A stretch of 12,031 nt of DNA, taken from NCBI GenBank assembly GCA_002450925.1, contig DKAU01000037.1, forward strand, positions 23,084-35,114, written 5' to 3'. The translations under genes and the position numbers were made by a program. The DNA comes from Thiobacillus sp. UBA6918 (GTDB lineage: Bacteria > Pseudomonadota > Gammaproteobacteria > Burkholderiales > Thiobacillaceae). The notes beneath the pieces were generated by a model. That model saw nothing but the letters and a program-made list of their open reading frames with translations. It made no database searches and was not told the origin of the DNA. Below are positions 7,276 to 12,031 of the stretch, piece by piece; within the stretch, counting starts at the first letter, position 1, and every line of letters begins with the position of its first letter.

Positions 7276-8526
7276 ATGCAGCTTTTCGCTTTCGGCATTA
7301 ACCATCACACGGCCCCGGTTTCGATCCGGGAACGGGTGGCTTTTGCCGCCGAGCGCATGCCGGAGGCTCTCCATGACCTGACTCGTCAGCCGGAAGTAAA
7401 GGAAGCTGCCATCCTTTCAACCTGCAACCGTACCGAGATTTATTGCCATACGCCTGACCCGGAAGCGCCCGTAGCGTGGCTATCCGGTTATCACAGCCTC
7501 CCGCGCGCGGATGTTGAACCCTATCTTTACCGCCTTCCTCAAGGGGAAGCAGCGCGCCATGCCTTCCGCGTCGCATCAGGTCTGGATTCCATGGTGCTGG
7601 GCGAGACCCAGATCCTTGGCCAGATCAAGACGGCAGTCAAATCTGCGGAAGAGGCAGGGACGCTCGGCATGCTGCTGCACAAGCTGTTTCAGCGTACCTT
7701 TTCGGTGGCCAAGGAAGTGCGAACGGCAACCGACATCGGCGCAGCATCGGTTTCCATGGCGGCGGCTTCCGTGCGCATGGCAGAAAGAATTTTCCCAAGC
7801 ATCAGCCAGCAAAACGTGCTGTTCATTGGCGCGGGAGAGATGATCGAATTGTGCATGACACACTTCGCCGCGCAGCATCCAAAAAGCATCCTGGTGGCCA
7901 ATCGCACTACTGAGCGTGCCAGACCATTGGCAGATCGATTCAACGCGGGAGTCATTGCCTTGAATGATCTGCCCGAGCATCTGGCACATTACGACATCAT
8001 CGTTACTTCCACGGCCAGTCCATTGCCCATCCTTGGCAAGGGTATGGTGGAAAGCGCGCTCAAGTTGCGCAAGCGCAAACCCTTCTTCATGGTCGACCTG
8101 GCTGTGCCGCGCGATGTGGAAGAAGAGGTGGGTGAGCTCGACGACGTTTTTCTCTATACCGTGGATGATCTCGGTCAGGTGGTTCAGGACGGGCAGGATC
8201 AGCGTCAGGCCCAGGTTGCCCAGGCAGAGGCCATCATTGAAACCAGCGTGCAGGACTTCCTGCACTGGATGGATACGCGCGAACTGGTGCCGATGATCCG
8301 TGGACTTCGTGATCATGCCGAGCGCCATCGCCGCCATGAAATCGAACGCGCCATGAAACTGCTGGAAAAGGGCGAAAACCCCGAGCAGGTGATCGAACAG
8401 ATGTCGCGTGCGCTCACCAACAAGCTGCTGCATGCGCCGACCCACGCGCTGCACCACATCTCCGAGGACGAGCGCGATTCGCTGGCTCGCCTCATCTCCA
8501 GAATCTACGATCTTCCCAACGAGTAG
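7276..8526 (+). CDS. hemA: Glutamyl-tRNA reductase
   Basis: This NADPH-dependent enzyme reduces glutamyl-tRNA(Glu) to glutamate-1-semialdehyde, the committed step of the C5 route to 5-aminolevulinate. It has 416 residues (E. coli 418). The N-terminal catalytic domain shows GINHHTAPVSIRERVAF (7-23) and STCNRTEIY (48-56) with the thioester-forming Cys50. GLDSMVLGETQILGQI is the next conserved block. The NADPH domain contains NVLFIGAGEM and VANRT, and the C-terminal helical dimerisation domain ends in RLISRIYDLP. The ATG at 7276 gives the family's usual MQL- start. An in-frame TTG at 7270 would add two residues and sits at a better distance (7 versus 13 bases) from AGGT at 7259-7262, so it remains possible. 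prfA and prmC follow, the hemA-prfA-prmC order known from many proteobacteria. HemA requires GltX-charged tRNA(Glu) and feeds HemL, neither of which is in the window. Confidence 0.96.
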   Translation: MQLFAFGINHHTAPVSIRERVAFAAERMPEALHDLTRQPEVKEAAILSTCNRTEIYCHTPDPEAPVAWLSGYHSLPRADVEPYLYRLPQGEAARHAFRVASGLDSMVLGETQILGQIKTAVKSAEEAGTLGMLLHKLFQRTFSVAKEVRTATDIGAASVSMAAASVRMAERIFPSISQQNVLFIGAGEMIELCMTHFAAQHPKSILVANRTTERARPLADRFNAGVIALNDLPEHLAHYDIIVTSTASPLPILGKGMVESALKLRKRKPFFMVDLAVPRDVEEEVGELDDVFLYTVDDLGQVVQDGQDQRQAQVAQAEAIIETSVQDFLHWMDTRELVPMIRGLRDHAERHRRHEIERAMKLLEKGENPEQVIEQMSRALTNKLLHAPTHALHHISEDERDSLARLISRIYDLPNE

Positions 8527-8565
8527 CTGCGCTGCTGCGCCACGCCTGCCGGTTTGCGCGCAGCT
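8525..8565 (+). promoter_or_regulatory. Inverted repeat (hairpin) in the hemA-prfA spacer
   Basis: AGCTGCGC at 8525-8532 is perfectly repeated in reverse complement as GCGCAGCT at 8558-8565, giving an 8-bp GC-rich stem. A second copy, GCTGCGC at 8534-8540, can pair with the same right arm, so two alternative folds exist. The structure begins within the hemA stop codon and ends 14 bases before the prfA ATG. No T-run follows, so it is unlikely to be an intrinsic terminator. A role in translation or mRNA processing is only inference. Confidence 0.4.
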
Positions 8566-8579
8566 GCCTCCTTATTGCC

Positions 8580-9665
8580 ATGAAACCATCGCTTTTCAAC
8601 AAATTCTCGCAACTGGCCGAACGGCTGGATGAACTCAATCGTCTGCTCGCGCACGAAGATGCAACATCAGACATTGAGCGTTACAGGAAACTCTCGCGCG
8701 AGCATGCTGAGCTGACACCGGTGGTCGAGCTGTTCAACACCTTCAGGCAGGCCGAGCAGGATGCTGACACTGCGCAAGAGCTCCTGGCTGATCCTGACAT
8801 GAAGGAATTCGCGCAGGGCGAGATCGATGCTGCGCGTGAAAAAATGGAACAGCTCGAATCCGAGTTGCAGGTGGCTTTGCTGCCCAAGGACCCCAACGAC
8901 GAGAAAAACATTTTTCTCGAAATCCGTGCCGGTACCGGTGGCGACGAATCCGCCCTGTTTGCAGGCGACTTGTTCCGCATGTATGCACGTTATGCCGAGC
9001 GGCGCGGCTGGAAGGTAGAGATGATTTCAGCCAACGAATCCGAACTGGGCGGTTACAGGGAAGTGATTGCCCGCGTTGTCGGAGACGGCGCCTATTCGCG
9101 CCTCAAGTTCGAGTCCGGCGGACATCGCGTGCAGCGCGTGCCTGCAACCGAGTCACAGGGGCGCATCCACACCTCGGCCTGTACTGTTGCGGTGATGCCG
9201 GAGGCCGACGAGATAGCCGATGTTGAACTCAACCCGGCCGACCTGCGCATCGATACCTTCCGGGCCAGCGGTGCGGGTGGACAGCACATCAACAAGACTG
9301 ACTCCGCGGTGCGCATTACCCACCTGCCCACCGGCATCGTTGCCGAATGCCAGGACGGCCGTTCCCAGCATTCCAACAAGGCTTCAGCCATGAGAGTGCT
9401 GGCGGCACGCATCAAGGACATACAGGTTCGCGAGCAACAAACCAAGGAAGCGGCCACACGCAAAAGCCTGGTCGGCAGCGGCGACCGCTCCGAGCGCATT
9501 CGCACCTACAACTTTCCGCAGGGCAGGGTAACCGACCACCGCATCAATCTCACGCTCTACAAGATCGACTTCATCATGGATGGCGATCTGGACGAACTGC
9601 TCGATGCGTTGGCGGCAGAACACCACGCGGAGCTGATGGCAGCTCTGTCAGAACATCCATCGTGA
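8580..9665 (+). CDS. prfA: Peptide chain release factor 1
   Basis: RF1 reads UAA and UAG stop codons in the ribosomal A site and triggers peptidyl-tRNA hydrolysis. It has 361 residues. The PAT tripeptide that discriminates stop codons is at 188-190, which separates RF1 from RF2 (SPF). The GGQ catalytic motif is at 233-235, inside FRASGAGGQHINKTDSAVR. RAGTGGDESALFAGDL (116-131) and SGDRSERIRTYNFPQGRVTDHR are also typical. The start MKPS matches the E. coli protein, so the ATG at 8580 is supported by homology, although no Shine-Dalgarno sequence precedes it (the leader reads GCCTCCTTATTGCC). The hairpin in the hemA spacer lies just upstream. The stop TGA overlaps the GTG start of prmC, whose product methylates Gln235 of this protein. 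Confidence 0.97.
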   Translation: MKPSLFNKFSQLAERLDELNRLLAHEDATSDIERYRKLSREHAELTPVVELFNTFRQAEQDADTAQELLADPDMKEFAQGEIDAAREKMEQLESELQVALLPKDPNDEKNIFLEIRAGTGGDESALFAGDLFRMYARYAERRGWKVEMISANESELGGYREVIARVVGDGAYSRLKFESGGHRVQRVPATESQGRIHTSACTVAVMPEADEIADVELNPADLRIDTFRASGAGGQHINKTDSAVRITHLPTGIVAECQDGRSQHSNKASAMRVLAARIKDIQVREQQTKEAATRKSLVGSGDRSERIRTYNFPQGRVTDHRINLTLYKIDFIMDGDLDELLDALAAEHHAELMAALSEHPS

Positions 9666-10513
9666 GCACACCCGGCGAATGCCTGCGGCGTGATAGCCAG
9701 CGTCTGCGCGATGCGTTGAAGCTTGATGTTTCCGAGGCCAGGCTGGAAGTTCGCATTCTGCTAGGCCATGCGCTGGGAGTTGGCCGTGCCTGGCTGATTG
9801 CACACGAGCATGATGAAATTCCCCTGGTTGCACAGGCCGTCTACGGCAAGATTCTTGAAAAAAGACTGAGCGGTGAACCCATCGCTTACATTCTGGGCGA
9901 AAGAGAATTTTTTGGTCGCAGTTACAAGGTCACCCCGGACGTTTTGATCCCGCGTCCTGAAACCGAATTGCTGGTTGAGCTGGCGCTTTCCAAATTGGCG
10001 GCAAGTCGGTCTTTGCGCATACTGGATCTGGGTACAGGTTCAGGTTGCATAGCCATCACGCTTGCATTGGCCAGGCCTGATTGCGAAGTTGTTGCCACCG
10101 ATCAGAGCGAGGCGGCACTGGCTGTGGCCAGGGAAAATGGCGAACGACTGGGGGCCAAGGTAAGGTTTTGTCAGGGAAGCTGGTATGAGGGGCTTCCTGA
10201 GAATGCCGGCAGGTTCGACGTTGTTGTCAGCAACCCGCCCTATATCGCCCGGGATGACATCCATCTTGCGGGGCTTTCGCATGAGCCGCAGACGGCGCTG
10301 AATGCCGGCAGTGACGGACTGGACGACATTCGCGTGATCGTGGCAGGAGCCAGGGATTATCTGAACACCCGAGGCTGGCTGATGTTCGAGCATGGCTGGG
10401 ACCAGGGAGAAGCCTGTCGTGAACTCCTGGCCAAGGCCGGACTCATAGACGTGGGTACCGAAAAAGACCTTGCGGGTCATGGCCGAGTGTCTTTTGGACG
10501 GCTGGAAGGCTGA
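9662..10513 (+). CDS. prmC: Release factor glutamine N5-methyltransferase (PrmC/HemK)
   Basis: This SAM-dependent enzyme methylates the GGQ glutamine of RF1 and RF2, raising termination efficiency. It has 283 residues (E. coli about 277). The N-terminal helical RF-binding domain spans about 1-80. The methyltransferase domain has LIPRPETELLVE (95-106), the SAM loop ILDLGTGSGCIA (120-131), VATDQSEAALAVA (144-156) and the substrate-binding NPPY at 191-194 inside VVSNPPYIARDD. The frame stays open upstream to 9347 within prfA. The GTG at 9662 is chosen because it begins the family-like sequence and overlaps the prfA stop by four bases (GTGA). No strong ribosome binding site is seen, which fits translational coupling. 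The older name HemK came from its position beside hemA; it has no haem role. Confidence 0.96.
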   Translation: MSTPGECLRRDSQRLRDALKLDVSEARLEVRILLGHALGVGRAWLIAHEHDEIPLVAQAVYGKILEKRLSGEPIAYILGEREFFGRSYKVTPDVLIPRPETELLVELALSKLAASRSLRILDLGTGSGCIAITLALARPDCEVVATDQSEAALAVARENGERLGAKVRFCQGSWYEGLPENAGRFDVVVSNPPYIARDDIHLAGLSHEPQTALNAGSDGLDDIRVIVAGARDYLNTRGWLMFEHGWDQGEACRELLAKAGLIDVGTEKDLAGHGRVSFGRLEG

Positions 10514-10630
10514 CTTGTATTTTTCGGTTCCGACCTTATTTGCTAGTGCAGGCGTTTGGGCGCAGAATGACCACGCCAGCTTGTAAGAAATTAATTAAAA
10601 ACCGCTTTCCCGAAATCAGGAGTACTTTAA
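10514..10630 (+). promoter_or_regulatory. AT-rich leader between prmC and grxD with ribosome binding site
   Basis: These 117 bases contain no gene. The right part is clearly more AT-rich than its surroundings, with TGTAAGAAATTAATTAAAAACC around 10582-10602 including the palindrome TTAATTAA at 10591-10598. AGGAG at 10618-10622 is a strong Shine-Dalgarno site, eight bases before the grxD ATG. A promoter for grxD is likely here. TGTAAG (10582-10587) is a possible -10, but I could not find a -35 at good spacing. No terminator hairpin for prmC is visible. Confidence 0.4.
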
Positions 10631-10939
10631 ATGAGCGTTCAGGACACGATTCGTGACCAGGTCACCAATAACAAGGTTGTGCTTTACATGAAGGGCACGC
10701 CGCAATTTCCGCAGTGCGGCTTCTCGGCCAATGCGACTAACATCCTCAAATCGTGCGGCGTTAGCGATTATCTTTCGGTCAACGTGCTGGCCGATCCTGA
10801 AATCCGACAGGGCATCAAGGATTTTTCCAACTGGCCGACCATTCCTCAACTCTATGTCAACGGCGATTTTGTCGGGGGTTCCGACATCATGACCGAGATG
10901 TTCCAGAAGGGTGAACTGCAGAAACTGCTGTCGGCCTGA
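10631..10939 (+). CDS. grxD: Monothiol glutaredoxin, CGFS type (Grx4/GrxD family)
   Basis: This small cytosolic protein belongs to the monothiol glutaredoxins, which as homodimers or with BolA partners carry and transfer [2Fe-2S] clusters rather than reduce disulfides. It has 102 residues, a single thioredoxin-fold domain of about the family length. The CGFS motif is at 29-32, preceded by LYMKGTPQFPQ with the conserved Lys21 used in glutathione binding. WPTIPQLYVNGDFVGG (68-83) supplies the cis-Pro TIP loop and the glycine pair that contacts glutathione. The ATG at 10631 has a strong AGGAG eight bases upstream. It sits downstream of the hemA-prfA-prmC group and ends that rightward block, with a terminator immediately after. 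Iron-sulfur supply beside haem genes is a suggestive pairing but not proof of shared function. Confidence 0.95.
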   Translation: MSVQDTIRDQVTNNKVVLYMKGTPQFPQCGFSANATNILKSCGVSDYLSVNVLADPEIRQGIKDFSNWPTIPQLYVNGDFVGGSDIMTEMFQKGELQKLLSA

Positions 10940-11015
10940 GCGGATACCGTTGCCTGAATAAACGAAGCCCCGCATTGCGGGGCTTTTTCTTTGGATGCGG
11001 GGTGAGCGCAAAACG
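10940..11015. other. Convergent intergenic gap between grxD and the S4 gene
   Basis: The 76-base gap separates two convergent transcripts and carries only the terminator hairpin described at 10965-10991. I see no small open frame with a ribosome binding site and no other repeat in it. Confidence 0.6.
10965..10991 (+). terminator. Intrinsic terminator downstream of grxD
   Basis: AAGCCCCGC (10965-10973) pairs with GCGGGGCTT (10977-10985) around the three-base loop ATT, and the right arm runs into a run of five T (10984-10988). This is a textbook rho-independent terminator for the rightward transcript. It lies 25 bases after the grxD stop. On the other strand the hairpin is followed by TCGTTTATT, a weaker U-tract, so it may also work for the leftward S4/ABC-F transcript that ends at 11016. 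Confidence 0.9.
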
Positions 11016-11255
11016 CTATTCCACGACTGGAGCCTTGTCGACACGGATATGCCACCCATTGCATTCCACGGTCTGGCCTGTGCGCATTTTCGCGGTCTTG
11101 CGGCTTTCCGGTTGCCCATCAACGGTTACTTCGCCATTGGCGATCATCAGCTTGGCCTGACCGCCGCTTTCTGCAGCGCCGACAAGTTTCAGCAGGTCGC
11201 AGAGCGCAACGTATTCGTCGCGGAGTATGAATTCAGTGTTAATTGTTTTTGACAT
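11016..11255 (-). CDS. Small S4-domain RNA-binding protein (YbcJ-like)
   Basis: This 79-residue protein is almost entirely one S4 domain, the small RNA-binding fold found in ribosomal protein S4, pseudouridine synthases and tyrosyl-tRNA synthetase. LCDLLKLVGAAESGGQAK followed by IANGEVTVDGQPESRK and a GQTVE strand resembles E. coli YbcJ closely in length and pattern (ELCDLLKLEG.SESG.QAK). The precise function of YbcJ is not established beyond RNA binding. The ATG at 11255-11253 shares one base with the TGA stop of the upstream ABC-F gene (TGATG on the minus strand), with AGGG nine bases upstream, so translation is probably coupled to the ABC-F gene. A TTG one codon earlier (11258) is open but less likely. 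It converges with grxD, separated by 76 bases that include the terminator. Confidence 0.88.
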   Translation of the reverse strand: MSKTINTEFILRDEYVALCDLLKLVGAAESGGQAKLMIANGEVTVDGQPESRKTAKMRTGQTVECNGWHIRVDKAPVVE

Positions 11256-12031
11256 CAACTGACACCCTGACTGGCGAGGTAGTCTTCGTAGTTGCCATGG
11301 AAGTCGATGATGTTGCCGTCGCGGATTTCCAGAATGCGCGTGGCGAGCGAACTCACGAATTCGCGGTCGTGGCTGACGAAGAACAGCGTGCCCTTGTATT
11401 TCTCCAGCGCGTTGTTGAGTGCTTCGATGGATTCCATGTCCATGTGGTTGGTGGGTTCGTCCAGCAGCAGCACATTGCTGCGACCCAGCATCAGTTTGCC
11501 GAACAGCATGCGACCCTGTTCGCCGCCAGATAATACTTTTACAGGCTTGCCGATTTCGTCGCCCGAGAACAGCAGGCGGCCCAGCGTGCCGCGCATGACC
11601 TGGTCATCGTCGCTGGGGCGGCCCCACTGCTGCATCCAGTCGAGCAGGTTCATGTCCACGGCAAAGTCGGCCGCGTGGTCCTGCGCAAAATAGCCAAGCG
11701 TGGCCTTTTCCGCCCACTTGATCTTGCCGTGCTTGGGAGCCAGGTCGCCCGCCAGGCAGCGCAACAGGGTGGTCTTGCCGGCGCCGTTCTCACCGATGAT
11801 GGCGATGCGCTCGCCTGCTTCCACGCGCATGCTGAATTCGCTGAACAGCGGCTTGTCGAAGCCGTGGCCAAGATGTTCCACCTCCACTGCCTGGCGGTGC
11901 AGTTTCTCGCGCTCGTCGTATTCAAAGCGTATGTAGGGATATTGGCGGCTTGAGGGCTTGATGTCCTCGACCTTGATCTTCTCGATCTGCCGCGCGCGGC
12001 TGGTGGCCTGGCGCGCCTTGGAAGCATTGGC
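11255..12031 (-). CDS. ABC-F family ATPase, YbiT-like, C-terminal half (5' end outside window)
   Basis: ABC-F proteins are soluble tandem-ATPase factors that bind the ribosomal E site and modulate translation; YbiT is one of the housekeeping E. coli members. The window holds the last 258 residues. They begin in the linker after the first ATPase domain (KARQATSRARQIEKIK, then SSRQYPYIRFEY) and contain the whole second domain. Counting from the window edge, Walker A is GENGAGKTT (80-88), the ABC signature is LSGGEQGR (167-174), Walker B is LLLDEPTNHMDMES (188-201, catalytic Glu192) and the H-loop is His221 in FVSHDRE. The linker, signature and C-terminal end (VIDF.GNYEDYL-like) match E. coli YbiT as I know it, and there is no C-terminal extension of the Uup kind. 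The frame is open to the window edge, so the GTG at 11887 is internal. No membrane domain is expected in this family. Confidence 0.93.
   Translation of the reverse strand, partial: ANASKARQATSRARQIEKIKVEDIKPSSRQYPYIRFEYDEREKLHRQAVEVEHLGHGFDKPLFSEFSMRVEAGERIAIIGENGAGKTTLLRCLAGDLAPKHGKIKWAEKATLGYFAQDHAADFAVDMNLLDWMQQWGRPSDDDQVMRGTLGRLLFSGDEIGKPVKVLSGGEQGRMLFGKLMLGRSNVLLLDEPTNHMDMESIEALNNALEKYKGTLFFVSHDREFVSSLATRILEIRDGNIIDFHGNYEDYLASQGVS

Noticed and set aside
7576..8457. Open frame of 293 codons on the minus strand
   Set aside because: It is antisense to hemA, which is certain by homology. The translation is His/Gln-rich with no recognisable motif.
9347..9661. Upstream extension of the prmC frame
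   Set aside because: It is inside prfA in another frame. The encoded sequence is Gln/Arg/His-rich and unlike PrmC until the GTG at 9662.
10591..10598. TTAATTAA palindrome as an operator
   Set aside because: It is eight bases in an AT-rich stretch with no second copy nearby, too little to name a regulator site.
1..12031. Search for a mobile element, CRISPR array, defence system or tRNA gene
   Set aside because: All long frames belong to housekeeping families or the PBP-like protein. I saw no spaced direct repeats, transposase motif, terminal inverted repeats or cloverleaf.

Overview
The window looks like an ordinary, moderately GC-rich chromosomal segment from a betaproteobacterium, probably the Nitrosomonadales/Gallionellales/Methylophilales side. 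That placement is inferred from protein character (RF1, HemA, HemF, CGFS glutaredoxin, YbiT-type ABC-F) and from gene order; no marker such as 16S rRNA is present. It has no insertion sequence, tRNA, rRNA, CRISPR array or phage gene. Coding density is very high and no stretch longer than about 120 bases is without a gene.

Nine genes run rightward from 1 to 10939. They are: the 3' part of purH and all of purD (last steps to IMP and an early step of purine synthesis); tsaC (first step of the t6A tRNA modification); hemF (oxygen-dependent coproporphyrinogen III oxidase); a very large membrane-anchored penicillin-binding-like protein of 1074 residues; hemA (glutamyl-tRNA reductase, entry to C5 haem synthesis); prfA (release factor 1); prmC (the methylase that modifies the GGQ glutamine of RF1); and grxD (monothiol CGFS glutaredoxin). 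purH through the large protein are spaced 10, 10, -4 and 25 bases apart and could be one transcript. hemA has a 92-base gap before it with a plausible -10 box. prfA follows a 53-base spacer that can fold into a hairpin, and prmC overlaps prfA. grxD has its own 117-base AT-rich leader and a good ribosome binding site.

Two genes run leftward from the right edge: the C-terminal half of a YbiT-type ABC-F ATPase, followed with a TGATG stop/start overlap by a small YbcJ-type S4 RNA-binding protein. They converge on grxD, and a strong intrinsic terminator hairpin lies in the 76-base gap between them.

The common themes are tetrapyrrole synthesis (hemF, hemA), translation and tRNA/ribosome function (tsaC, prfA, prmC, ABC-F, S4 protein; HemA also uses glutamyl-tRNA) and purines. 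I see no complete undescribed system. The most unusual item is the large penicillin-binding-like protein. Its transpeptidase motifs are intact, but its GT51 glycosyltransferase half is degenerate, the second catalytic glutamate appears to be glutamine, and the spacing between transpeptidase motifs is greatly enlarged.
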